From the NCBI GenBank assembly GCA_027600665.1, contig JADGJL010000520.1, positions 1 to 19,168 on the forward strand: a stretch of 19,168 bases of DNA. Direction: 5' to 3'. Both the position numbers and the translations under genes were made by a program. Source of the stretch: Irineochytrium annulatum. Lineage: Eukaryota; Chytridiomycota; Chytridiomycetes; Chytridiales; Chytridiaceae. The notes under the pieces were generated by a model. The model did not search any database and was not told the origin of the DNA. It worked only from the letters and a program-made list of their open reading frames with translations. Within the stretch, counting starts at the first letter, position 1. Every line of letters starts with the position of its first letter. Of the stretch, positions 1-10,165 are shown one piece after another.

Positions 1-270
1 GCCCTATACACGCGAGCGAAGCGAAGGGAACCTCTTTTTGCCCTCGCATCCCATCATACCGTCGCCGCGCTCGAAGCGCGTATTCCGTTCTACGCCCTAC
101 GATACTGCGCCTGCTTTCCTGTCCCCTGCTACACCATAGAGCAGGCGACTCAGGCGCGAAGCGCGCATTTCTTCCCCACGCTCCATTATACTCCACGACA
201 TGCCATATTACCCAACTACGCACGCGATACTACTATCCCATCTCCCGAACCTGACGTTCTTACCCCACAG
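1..270. other. Unresolved 5' flank, probably intronic
   Basis: No recognisable coding sequence is seen here. A polypyrimidine-rich stretch ending in cag at 268-270, with a CTGAC-like branch site about 20 bases upstream, makes a good splice acceptor for the monooxygenase exon that follows. The plus-strand frame happens to be open, and an in-frame ATG lies at 200, but the peptide it would add is neither a signal peptide nor part of the family. Three loosely similar GCGAAGCG-type blocks lie near 16-27, 70-80 and 156-167. The earlier exons of the monooxygenase are expected to lie outside the window. Confidence 0.45.
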
Positions 271-1951
271 GGCCCACGGGAGCGGCCCGGCGCTGAAGTA
301 TCACGGCAAGGACGACAGGGGCACCACGAGCTTGTTCCTAGGGCGGGAGGCCGGAACGGAGAAGGAGGAGCCAATCGAGTTCGACGGAGAGAAGCTAATG
401 GAGATGGAGGTCAGGATGGAGAATGTCACCGTCCCCGTGGCGGCGGACGCCTACGTCTGCATGAGGTTCAGGATGCCGGTAGACAAAAAGTATCACGGTC
501 TGAGGCAGGAGGCTATCATTACTTCCAAGTAAGTTCACGCGCGAAAAACTTGCACCTTCCATTTCATGACTCTTGATTCGCTTTTGCCTTACAAGACACG
601 TCCACCACATGTTCGTCGTCGCATGCGAGCAGGACGACCCGACTTGGGAATACAACGTCCCCTTCTCCTGCGGGATGGTCAAATGCTCCCGCTACATGTC
701 CTCTTGGTCCCCCGGCGGCCTTAAAGGCGGATTCACCCGCGATAAGGACGTCGGACTCCCGTTTGGTAAAGGCGAGGCCGTCTCCTTCGTCCTCGAGATT
801 CACTACAACAACGCCGAAAAGCTCGAGAACGTCATTGACAGCTCCGGGTTTAAATTCGGGTACACCGATAATCTGCGGAAGCATGACCTCGGTTATTTGA
901 TGTTGGGGACTTACGCCTCGAGCCCTGCATTGAAGAAAAACAACGCCGAGGTGTTCCGCATGGCACCCAACCTCTGCCCGTCAGCCTGCACGAGCAAATT
1001 CCCTGCAGACCTAAGTATCTTCGAGACCTTGACGATCCACATGCACAAGCTCGGCTCGGGGGGCGCCATCACGCACGTCAGGAACGGGACTGAGATTGGT
1101 TATTTGGCCGAGAAGAGGCACAATGACTTCAACCTTCAGGGAGGGGTGCCGCTGAGTGACCCGAAGGAGATGATGCGAAGGGGTGACGCGTTCGTGACGC
1201 AGTGCGTTTACTCGCCGACGATCGGGCATCCGGACGCAGAAGTTAACGTGGGTTTTTTTTTTTTTTTTTTTTCCATACCACTTGCGTGTGCTGACGTGTT
1301 GCGAACAGATCGAGATGTGCAACATCTTCATCCCCGTGTACCCGCGCATGCGCGACATCGAGGTCTGCATGCAGTTCCCCGAAACTAGGATTGCGAGCTG
1401 CACGACCATGGACCAGATCGTCGCACACGGAGGGTCCAGCAAGTCGCTCCTCGAGGCCGGGTAAGCATCATACCTTTCCCTTCTCACGTTATATTATATA
1501 TTTTTTTTTGTATTTTGTTCTTTTTTGTTTTGGGGACTAAATGTGATGTAAAATCAGGCTCGCGGTAAACATCACAGACGCGGAGATGAACTACAGCCGT
1601 AATGTCTCCGCCTTTATGTGCCACCCGTCCAACGCGGACCCAAGCTCGTGGGCAAGGAATTACGTCAACCCGCTCAAGCTCGACGCTACCACTCCCGCCG
1701 GTCCCGGGAGCGGGACCGGCAGCAGCAGCGGTGGGGGCATCCCCGTGGCCGTGATAGCGGTTATCACGATCCTCGGCGCGTTTGTTGTAGCGGGGTCGAT
1801 CGTGCTTATGCATCTAGCGCGGAAGGCCGGCAAAGGTGGGGCGAAGGCGGAGGGTGGGAGCGGGTTCGAGGCGATTGCGGGGGATGATGAGGAGATCTTG
1901 AGGGACGGGGAGTCGTACGCGGCTTCGTACCATGATGAGGACTCGCAGTGA
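271..1951 (+). CDS. DBH/PHM-like copper type II ascorbate-dependent monooxygenase, membrane-anchored, 5' partial
   Basis: Exons are 271-528, 596-1247, 1309-1460 and 1558-1951, about 484 residues visible. The introns (67, 61 and 97 bp) keep the frame. All six copper ligands expected for the dopamine beta-hydroxylase / peptidylglycine monooxygenase fold are present. The first site has His-His at 603-608 (motif HVHHMFVVAC) and a third His at 801-803 (LEIHYNN). The second site has His-x-His at 1038-1046 (TIHMHKLG) and a Met at 1315-1317 (IEMCNIF). The family hydroxylates carbon using ascorbate, oxygen and two copper ions in secretory or extracellular spaces. The substrate cannot be read from the sequence. 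The first visible exon (KDDRGTTSLFLG) resembles the region between a DOMON domain and the catalytic core, so a DOMON domain may lie upstream. A Ser/Gly linker leads to a transmembrane helix (about 1736-1815) and a short acidic tail, a type I topology. The second intron contains a run of 20 T. Confidence 0.9.
1253..1272 (+). repeat. Poly(T)20 tract inside an intron
   Basis: A run of 20 T begins five bases after the donor of the 61-bp intron 1248-1308 of the copper monooxygenase. Read as coding it would give a run of Phe. Splicing GTGGGT...AACAG removes it and restores the expected VN|IEMC junction. Confidence 0.85.
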
Positions 1952-3002
1952 TTTTTGATTTCTAACGTTGCTGGTGTATCTTAATTTTTTTTACCTACTC
2001 TTAACTCGTTAACTAAAATGTGTCATCGTTGTTTCCCTGATTCCCAAATACACTTATGTCTTTTCTTTCAGTACTAATTGTGTTTTTTTGTTTTAGTAAG
2101 TGAAATGTTTGACAATGATCTCATAGTATCCTAAAAATTGGATTGAGCTAATCCCGTTTCGCATTTTGGACGAGGAATTAAGAAACCATTTTCTTGTGAC
2201 CTCAGCAGTCAGCCCGAGAGCACACTAAGCTCGACGCAGGTTAAATTGCAATGGGTTTTGTTTCTAGGTACGCTAAGCGCGCGTAAGTATAGGTATCGAA
2301 AAAATAATGCTTGGGACAGGATGCCGCCGTAAATCACCAACCCAAAGTGCCGTCCTCTCGGTATTGTGTTGCTATCAGCAAACGACATTTTACGACTTGG
2401 ACAAATAAGAGGGCGAAGTGATCACTTCCCAGGACTCCACCAGGGCACCCGACACCCCGCAAACAAAAAAACAATAAATCAATCACTGCATCGTTCCATA
2501 AGGGACGAAAGGGACCAAAAATCTCTTTACCGCATTCTGGATGTATTATGTCATGTGTGCAATGTGTAGGGCGGACTGGACAGTTAGAGATGGAACACCT
2601 TGACAACTTCCGCCGTCTGGGCACATGAACCCGAAGTATTTTTTAGGTTTGCATACGGTGAAATAAGAATTTTGCCGCCCTGCTGGTAAGTGTGGCCGAT
2701 GAGTGCCGACGACGACCCCTCCTCGTCGAGCAGTCATCAATCAAGCTCTTCTGCGAGTTCTACTGCCACCAGGCCGAGAGGAAAGTTGGACGAGGCGAGC
2801 ACAAAACCTAGGTCTACCTCGGCACGTGGAATGCTGGGTTGGGGGATGAATTGGTCTCGGTTTGTCCCAACACTGAGTTCAGCGAGCATTTGCTAACGAT
2901 TCTGTGAATGTTATTAAAATGAAACCTCGACCAGCAATCCTAGGGTAAAAATATTCGATTGTGAAAGGGCTCCAACTTTAACCATAACAATGGCCCCTAA
3001 AA
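1952..3002. other. Intergenic region without a convincing gene
   Basis: About 1.05 kb between two plus-strand genes. It is more AT-rich than the flanking exons, with T-rich stretches just after the monooxygenase stop that suit a 3' UTR. Short frames are present (for example 2690-2896, Ser-rich), but none shows a domain, a splice partner or family resemblance. Confidence 0.6.
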
Positions 3003-3020
3003 ATTGGGAGACCGCCCAAT
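3003..3020. promoter_or_regulatory. Inverted pair of CCAAT boxes (putative promoter element)
   Basis: ATTGGG at 3003-3008 and CCCAAT at 3015-3020 form a perfect 6-bp inverted repeat with a 6-bp spacer, 77 bp before the ATG of the GT49 gene. CCAAT boxes are the usual binding site of the fungal Hap/NF-Y complex. The sequence is seen directly; its regulatory role is inferred from sequence and position. Confidence 0.35.
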
Positions 3021-3096
3021 CCGCCCTGACGTTTTCAGGTTGGCGGTCCAGGCCGTGGAGCTAGCCCCGCCGCGGTACCGTAGATCTCTCCTGGCA

Positions 3097-4716
3097 ATGG
3101 GAGGGCGTCGTCGGGCCGTCGTCGTCGCCGCCGTCGTCGGGCTTCTCCTATCCTCCGCCGTCGCGAGGCCCGTCTCCTATCAATCCGGCCAGCAGCAACG
3201 ATCCCAGCGCCGATCGCCGGATGTCGACCTTGATGACTTACCGCGCGGCCCACGGCTGTCGTCGGGACCGGAAGATATGGACCAGGGCGTGTTTGAGTCC
3301 CGTTCGGCGCCCCGTCAGCCCTCGGCTCACGATCGCGACTACCCGACCCGGCACGTCCACATCCCGGCGGGTTACATGGGCGATTTCGAGACGCTCTTCC
3401 GAAGACCGGGTTATCCGCCCATGGTGGAGCGGCCGAGGCTGCAGCAGACAGCGGAGGACGATGGGCGGTACGCGGGCGGGAATGAAATCCCATACGTGAT
3501 GTCAAAGGGCCACCTGACCTTGGGCTGTGAACACTGTGGGGACTTGGAGGGGGATGGGGATGTGCTTGGGAGAAGCTTTATTACGGCCTTCACGCAGGCG
3601 AGCCTTAGTAGGGCTTACATGATACCCGAGCTGATCGAAAGGTGTGTAAATGCTTTCCTACCGTTGTGAATATGTTTTAAGCAAGAACGAACCAGGTGGT
3701 CCGGCCACGTCTCTATCGCTCTCTACATTGATAACATCGAGGAGCTCCCTCGTCTTACCCGCTTCCTCCGTCACCTCAACCACACCCTGCCCGACCTCAT
3801 CAACCCCACCACCCAGCGCATTAGCATCTCTCTTCTCTTCGGCCTCGAGTTCCTTTTAGACTCAACCTCCCCAATTGCTCACCGCGTCCACCCCTACGAC
3901 GCCATGTACCCCATCAACCGCCTCCGCCGGCTCGCCCTCGACGCCTCAACCACAAACCTTGTCCTCCTCATCGACATCGACGTCCTGCCCTCTAAAGGCG
4001 CGCACGACCTCCTCCTAACCCAGTCCGTCCACCTCCGCTCCGCCCGGAAAACTACACTCCTGATCCCAACGTTCGAGCTTCTGGGCGAGGAGCTCCCCGC
4101 AGGAAAACTTACCATGCGCTACGTCCGGGACCAATGCCTCCGCGGCAACCTCATCCCATACCGCTCCTCGCCCTTACCGACCGTGCCCTTCCGCGCCGAC
4201 CCTGCTGACCTGGTGCCATTCTGCTTGGAAGGGTCGGCGACAGGAGTTAACTTCTCCCCGCACCCATCGCAGGCGGGCGTCGACCACGGCCGCTTCCTCT
4301 CGGACAACGCCGAGGACGCCTTTGAGGCCGCGCTGGCCGTCAATGCCGTCGGGTACGAGCGGAAGGCTCGCGGTGAGGGGGGCCCGGCGGCGGCATATCG
4401 AGCCGTCAACAGGCGGATGGAGGGATACCTGTTCGCGCACCGGAGCGCGTTCGAGCGGAGTGTGGGCGGGGCGGAGGCGTTGGATGGAAGGTTGAGGGGA
4501 CACGGGTTCAACGCCAGGGCCGCGCCAACGGTGCTGCAGGCGCTCGGTTGGAGGTTTTTGGTTCCGGCCAAGGTGTTTTTAGTGCATAGGGATCATGACG
4601 TGTCACAGTGGAGGGCGGCCGAGCGCGGGGAGTTTGCGCAGGCGATTAAGAAGGCGCAGGGGAGGGCTTATGATCGATTTTTGGAGGATGTTCGGGAGGG
4701 CCTTGGTTTGGGCTGA
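3097..4716 (+). CDS. GT49 family glycosyltransferase (LARGE/B4GAT1-like), secretory pathway
   Basis: Exons 3097-3641 and 3696-4716 give 521 residues. The 54-bp intron splits an Arg codon (AG|G) and restores LIERWSGHVSIALYI. The first ATG after the CCAAT pair opens a typical signal sequence or anchor (MGGRRRAVVVAAVVGLLLSS, residues 1-20). GT49 enzymes such as LARGE and B4GAT1 transfer glucuronic acid in the Golgi. Family hallmarks seen are WSGHVSIALY, the YPINRLRRLAL block, and the metal/nucleotide-sugar DxD motif in LLIDIDVLPS (Asp275 and Asp277). Near the C-terminus there is a block GHGFNARAAPTVLQALGW followed by FLVHRDHDVS, matching the NK...LVH..H end of the family. Residues 25-150 look like a disordered stem. 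The donor specificity and acceptor are unknown: a fungus has no dystroglycan, so a cell-wall or glycoprotein glycan is the likelier target. Fold assignment is confident; substrate is not. Confidence 0.88.
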
Positions 4717-5000
4717 ATCAATTTCTAGCGCAGAACTCCTTTATCGGTTCTTTGTATCGTTAGCGCGTAACAAATACTCGTTTTGGACACCAAACTTTGA
4801 GTGCTTATCGAGAAATTCCTGCGACTTTCAGCTGCATATGCAAGCTGGGACAAAACCCAGTAATGACGGTGTGAAGGGTCTTTCTTTTACCAGAACTGGT
4901 TCCGACTCTAATTTCCTCGTTTACTCCGGCCTGGGTTGGACAGCTTTCTCAGTTCTGGCGGTTCTCGAATCAGAGATCCGCTGAAGTTGACAACAGTAAA

Positions 5001-7137
5001 ATGCCTTTGATGAAGATGGGCCTCAACCGTGCGGTTCGCCGCTCTTCATCGCCGGGCCCCTTGTCGGACCCGCTCCCCACCTCCGACCCCGAGCCGCGCC
5101 CGTCCACGTCCAGCGACCAGCAGGACCGATCCCGGTGGTCCTTCTCCATGCCCCGCCGCTCCAACGACTCCGCCAGGCCTTCCCTCGCCGCGGGTCTAGT
5201 CGAAAAGGCCCGGCGGTCACTGTCGTTATCGCGGAGGAGGAATGGCGAGCGGCAGCCGTCCTCGTCCGGATCGTCGTCGCCGCAGCAGATCGCTTCGCTG
5301 TCGAGCGCGACGTCCGACGACGGCGGCGGAGGCAGATCTGGTGACGAGGCTGTCGCCAACCAGTCGTTCGCCGCGGGGCTTTTGGAGCGGGCGAGGATAT
5401 CGCTGTCGAGGAATGTGAGCCGGAAGGGACATCCGAGGAGGGCGTCGCCGGCTCCTTCCAATGGGTCGTCGCCGCCTGCGAGCCTGGGATCGCATGTGGA
5501 GGGCAGTAGGCCGGCGTCGTCAGTTGCTGCCGACTTACTGGGTAAGGCGAAACGCACGCTGTCGATTAAGGTGAGCGTGAGCCGTTGTTCGCTTCCTGGA
5601 TGAAATCTGATCGCCCCTTTTATTCGACACGTAGAAGAAGGCCGACAAAGAAGCGCTTCCGCCGGTTGAGCCCCTTGATGTTTGGGGCGAACGCCTCAAG
5701 TCCCAGCCAGAGACCCGACCGCTTCCAGACGGCCCCAGCGAAGTCGAGATCGTCGATATCCCCGATGAAGTTGCCGTGGAGCCGCAGGTAGCGATCTTGG
5801 GCGTAGCAGATAGCCTCGACCCGCCGTCTGTCTCTGTCACGACCTTCCCGGTGGAACATGTCGAAGCCGTACCTGTTCCGAAGTTTAAAGGCAACTACTG
5901 GAAGAAATGGCGCGCCGACTCGGATGCTCGGCTGTCGTCGACATCGGCTGCAGGGGATTCGGACATTCGGCTGTCGACGGGCTCGCGGGTTGGAGAAGAT
6001 ATCCGGTTATCGACGGCGTCGGCGCGCACATTAGGCGACGATGAAGAGGGAACGGGGAGTTTTAACGTCCTCAAAGGCAATGACATCGACATTGTTGACG
6101 AGCCTTTTAAGCTGGGGCGATCGAGCATGATGTATGACTTGCTACGGCGCTCCAGTGTGACGGACGAACCGATCACGGTCATGCGACTGAGCGTTACGGA
6201 CGACCCCATCAGACTCGGGCGGTCAAGCGTGACCGACGAACCCGTCAAGCTCGGCCGATCGAGCGTGACCGATATCCGCACCTCCGTCGTGACGGTCGTG
6301 CCCAGCGCGCGACCCTCCGTCGTCCTACCACCTGCTGAAGTTGAAAACAAGCCCATCACACCACCTGCAACCGCCAAGCCCTTCAAAGCCGGCCTCAACT
6401 TCGCCATCCTAATGAACTTACCGCCCGGCCCGCCATCTCCGGAACCCGTCCGCGCCGCGCCCCCGCCACGCCCCATTACACCCGAATTCGCCTCTTCCTC
6501 CGCGCCGCCGTCCCCGACCCTCGCGGCCATGACGAGCCCCGTGGATCTCGCGCACCTGGACCGCATCGCGCCCCGGACGCATAAAGCCGGTGGGCTACCA
6601 GAGGAGGGTCACACGCCAAAGTGCAAGACAAAGGCCCGCTCGAAGTTGCCGAGGCCGTCGACGTCGGGTCTGCCGCCTCGCGCTCCGAGGCTCAGCGGCA
6701 GCGGCGCCACGAGCACGTCGGGGAGGATGTCGACGCCGCTGACCAAGTCCGGGTCGATGAGTAGGATCCCGTCGATCCGGTCGCGCGCGGCGTCCCACGA
6801 GTGCGTCGGCGGGTCGCCACGTGGAGCCGTAACGCCTCCCGGGATGTTCAGGAGAGTCCAAAGCTGCGAGGCAGGGATCGGCGGGGGTCGAGAGATTCTC
6901 GCGACGCCGCCAGTGGTTATCGTCTTAAAGGAGGAGGCTGAAGAAGAGATGCGGGAGGAGCCGGGGCCGAGGAAGGGTGTGATGGGGGAGGTGGTGAAGA
7001 GGATGGGCGATATGGGGATGAGGGGCGAGAGATGGGCTTGTGGCGTTGAGGCGATGGTCGGCGTGAGGTCGATGGTAAAGAGGAGGGCGGCGTTCGTGGC
7101 GACGCGGGTGGAGGTCGAGGAGAATTCGTTGGTTTGA
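5001..7137 (+). CDS. Ser/Arg-rich, largely disordered protein with two families of internal repeats
   Basis: Exons 5001-5570 and 5635-7137 give 690 residues. The 64-bp intron (GTGAGC...CGTAG) is in phase 0. I do not recognise a catalytic domain. The N-terminal part carries three copies of a motif S-x-A-A-[GD]-L-x-x-[KR]-A-[RK]-x-[ST]-L-S at residues 61-77, 122-138 and 174-190, each predicted to be a short amphipathic basic helix. A second set follows: three D-[IA]-R-L-S units (about 285-318), then about four 12-residue units of the type TDEPVKLGRSSV (about 344-403). Both sets carry R-x-x-S or R-x-S sites that basophilic kinases could phosphorylate. The C-terminal half is Pro/Ser/Arg-rich with little predicted structure. 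A scaffold or signalling substrate is possible, but this is inference only. The ATG at 5001 is used because it opens the frame immediately. Confidence 0.8.
6096..6290 (+). repeat. Degenerate 36-bp coding repeat (RSSVTDEP units)
   Basis: Within the Ser/Arg-rich gene, a 12-codon unit is repeated about four times with variation: units resembling VDEPFKLGRSS, TDEPITVMRLSV, TDDPIRLGRSSV and TDEPVKLGRSSV. The last two copies are also close at DNA level (gaccgacgaacccgtcaag type), which suggests fairly recent tandem duplication. Confidence 0.7.
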
Positions 7138-7666
7138 GCATTTAATATGTATTCCATTGCAAGTACCATCGTCAACCTATTTATTAGCACACCCCTTTTT
7201 TTCCGTTCTTTTACAATGCTGGCCTCCGTTCTCGACAGAGGCCTGGTCGATCATATGATATACTCGCCATGCGCCTACTGTGACCAAGCATGCTGCCTTG
7301 AAATATAACGCGCTACGCCAGTTGGGTCACACCTTCGTTACAGTAAAGCCCAAAAATAAACTTAGCATTTTATTTAATTTTTTGGCTCAATGAGGGATAC
7401 TTTAACATAGCAGGGATGCTTTATATGCTGAGCTTATTTATGGTGATATCGACGCACAAGCCCTTAATTGAGTTGGGGGGCGCCAAGTAGCGGAAGTGTC
7501 TCGGTGGACACCCGCAACGCAGCTAGATCTCCGCGTGGGGAAGTGGCAGGGAAGGCAGTTTGACGAATCTGTTTCTTCATCCACTTCAAGATCGCGGCAC
7601 CGACGCGTGCGATCAGCATTCTCGTGGCCGCCCAACTCGTAGCTCCTCCGCGCGAGCTGGAGGAGG
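7138..7666. other. Intergenic region
   Basis: About 530 bp between two plus-strand genes. The first half is AT-rich, with an AATAAA hexamer at 7355-7360 that could serve 3' processing but lies over 200 bases past the stop. The GC-rich second half presumably holds the promoter and 5' UTR of the cyclin-box gene. No coding exon is seen. Confidence 0.5.
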
Positions 7667-8343
7667 ATGGACCTGGCTCTCTACCCCGGGAATGGGAACG
7701 CCGGCCCGCCGTCCTCGCAGCCGGGTCCCGCCCAGGCCATGGGCCAAGGGGGAGCTGGTGGTGGAGGCGTTGGTGGAGGGGCTCTGATCGGCATCGGCTC
7801 CAACGGGACGACGCTTTTGCAGCAACAGCATCAGCATCAGTTGCAGCAACAGGTGCGGTGGCCGCGGCACCACTTGTCTTTCTAGTCTGACTTCGTAATG
7901 GATCTTTGATTGTAATGGCTTTGTCTTCCAGCGCTATCAGCAGTTGTATATTCAGAGGCAGCAGCTCATTCAGCAGATGCAGTCTCTTCCTCCTCAGATC
8001 CAGCAACAGCTCCAACTCCCTGGCTCGGTTGAAAGTACGAAGGCCATTATGCTGCTGACGATGCAGCAACAGCAGCAACAGCAACAGATGCAACAGCAGC
8101 AGCGTCAGGCCCAGCTTGTGAGTTTTTCTTTGCTATTTGACGCGAGCGTCGAGTAATGGCAGGCAATGCCCGACGATATCTAACCCGCGCTTTTCAACAT
8201 AGGCACAATACTACGCCCAGCAGCAGCATCAGATGCAAATCCAGCAACAATACAATCAGCTGCTCCAGAACCGCGCCGTCCTCCTTCAGCAACAACAACA
8301 GCAGCGGCAAGAGGCCGAGCAGCGCCAACTTCTCCTCCAGCAT

Positions 8344-8384
<41 letters not shown>

Positions 8385-10165
8385 ACAGCAGATGCAGATG
8401 ATGCAGATGCAGCAGCAGCGACTACACCAGCAACAGCAACAGCTCGAAGAACGCCAGCAGCAGCAGCTCCAGCTCCGCATCCAGCAGCAACAGGTCTGCC
8501 AGGCCACGACACCGCCACAACCACCGTCGTCTCAGAAGGAGCTCTGCTCCCTCGTCGCGACGCTCGTCATGAATATGTGGGCGGGACAACCGGGTGGGGT
8601 ATATCAGCAGCAGGGCGCCGGCGGTGGCGGCGCTGTGTCGCTGGCAACCTTCACGGCATTTATTGAGAAGCTGGTGTGCGCGACGGCGTCACCCCCGTCG
8701 ACGCTGTTGTTGTCCTTGAAGTATATGGTTAGGTTGAAGCAGAAGACGTCGAGGACAAATGACATGGCGAGTTGGTGGAGGTCGTTGAGTAGCGGGTCGG
8801 AGCATAGGTATTGCCGCTTGTTTGGATACTGCTCTTTGTGCCGATTTTAATCACGAGTGTAGGGTATGGGCAACCGCTTTCATGCTGGCGGATGCATACC
8901 TAAACGATAACGCCTTTCTCTGCAAGAGCTGGTCCGAAGTCACCGGCATTTCGGCCACAGAGTGCGCGGCCATGAAGCGCGCCTTCCTTTGCTGTATCGG
9001 CCACGACCTCTGGGTCGACGAGAAGGAATACGCTTCGTGGCTCGACCACCTGCAAAAATCTATCCAGACGATCTCGGTCGCACCCCCGCCACCTCCTCTG
9101 ATCACTATCGGCACTCAAACGACCTCATTAGCGCCGGCGTTCGTCCCTACCCAATTCGCCCAGAATCAGCTAAACCGCGCTCAGCAGCAGCAGATCCGCC
9201 CCGTGCTCCCCTCTCCGGCGCCGTCCCAGCCGGGCTCTGTCGACCTCGCGGCCCTTATGGAGCTCCCCGTCAACTTCCATACGACTACGGCATCCGTCGG
9301 GACCCCGCTTGCGCGGGGCATGCCAACATTACAACAACAACAGCAACAATACCACCCCTCCGACCCGTTCGCCTTCAGCTACCCCTTTTCCTCCGGCCCG
9401 TCCCCGACGTCTTCGCCGAATGTAAACGACCCGACCTCAAGCTTCCTCTTCGACTCCCTGTCCCCCGCTCCGTCACTGCTTATTACACCGATGGCCCCGA
9501 TGCTGAACAACCTTAACCCTTCGATCCCCACCCCCGTCGCGGGCCAAGCGCCCACGTGGCTCTCGGGCCTCACCCCTCGCTTTCACCACACCCACGACCC
9601 GATCCACACGACGCGCGACAACCCGATCACGCACCACCACCTTGGGGCCCTCACGCCTTTAAAGTCGCCTAACGCCGTCTCTCGCCAGCAGCGCCTGAAC
9701 CAGCAGACGCGTATCCAGGCCCTTCAGGCCGCGCTGCAGCAGCAGCAACTGCAAGCGCAGGGTCAAGGAGGGGATGCCGGTTCGCCCGGGGTTGTGATGG
9801 ACGGCGCGGCTGTCGCGGAGAGGTATTTGGAGGAGGTGGCGATGCGGCAGCAGGCGAGCGCGAGGAGGGAGGCGACGGAGAGGGCCGCGAGGGAGAGACT
9901 GATGGCGCAGCAGCAGTTGATGATGGGGGTGCTGGCGAGGGAACACAGGGAGAGGATTTTAAGCGGAGTGGGGTTAGGGGCGGGCGGTGTTGGCGTACCG
10001 CAGGGCTTAGCTAGGCAGCAAGGGCCGGTGGGGTTTGCGAGTGTCGGTGGGCAAGGGATCGGGCAGGGACAGATTGACAGTGTCGTTGGTGGGCCGGGAC
10101 AAGGCGCGGGCATTGGCGGGGACGCCCAGGTCATGGAGGATGTAGAAAGGTTGTTTATGGAGTAA
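7667..10165 (+). CDS. Polyglutamine-rich protein with a PHO80-like cyclin box
   Basis: Exons 7667-7852, 7932-8117, 8203-8807 and 8863-10165 give 759 residues. The introns (79, 85 and 55 bp) all keep frame. Residues 1-62 are Gly-rich and about 55-225 are dominated by Gln, including 16 consecutive Gln (8344-8391). Residues about 236-390 form a cyclin box of the fungal PHO80/PCL type. Landmarks are KELCSLVATLVMNMW, LLLSLKYMVRL, and, across the third splice, SEHRVWATAFMLADAYL, then NDNAFLCKSW and LWVDEKEYASWLDHL. Such cyclins activate a PHO85-like kinase in phosphate, stress or cell-cycle control. The partner is not visible here. The remaining C-terminal half is Pro/Ser/Gln-rich with a charged helical stretch (about residues 630-680). 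The long Gln-rich arm is unusual for PCL cyclins, which are usually short, and recalls transcriptional coactivators. Confidence 0.88.
8344..8391 (+). repeat. CAG/CAA polyglutamine tract
   Basis: Sixteen consecutive Gln codons, mixed CAG and CAA, sit in the longest exon of the cyclin-box gene. Looser Gln-rich runs flank them (for example around 8064-8103 and 8287-8304). The antisense frames through this stretch give spurious Leu- and Ala-rich readings. Confidence 0.9.

Noticed and set aside
200..270. ATG at 200 as the start of the copper monooxygenase
   Set aside because: The added residues are not a signal peptide and match nothing in the family; a good acceptor ends at 270, and the domain before the catalytic core appears truncated.
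2690..2896. Ser-rich 68-codon frame in the first large intergenic region
   Set aside because: Low complexity, short, no splice-compatible neighbour, and no motif.
3004..3096. Upstream extension of the GT49 frame
   Set aside because: It begins at a TTG rather than an ATG, overlaps the CCAAT pair, and would place the signal sequence internally; the ATG at 3097 opens directly into a typical signal peptide.
5895..6566. Antisense frame (223 codons) opposite the Ser/Arg-rich gene
   Set aside because: It mirrors the sense repeats, with no independent domain; the sense frame is longer and extends across a good intron.
7464..8093. Antisense frame (209 codons) over the start of the cyclin-box gene
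   Set aside because: It begins with Leu/Gln-rich sequence opposite Gln codons and spans two introns of the sense gene without any recognisable domain.
8180..8524. Antisense Leu- and Ala-rich frames that could look like membrane proteins
   Set aside because: They are complements of CAG/CAA repeats and have no other content.
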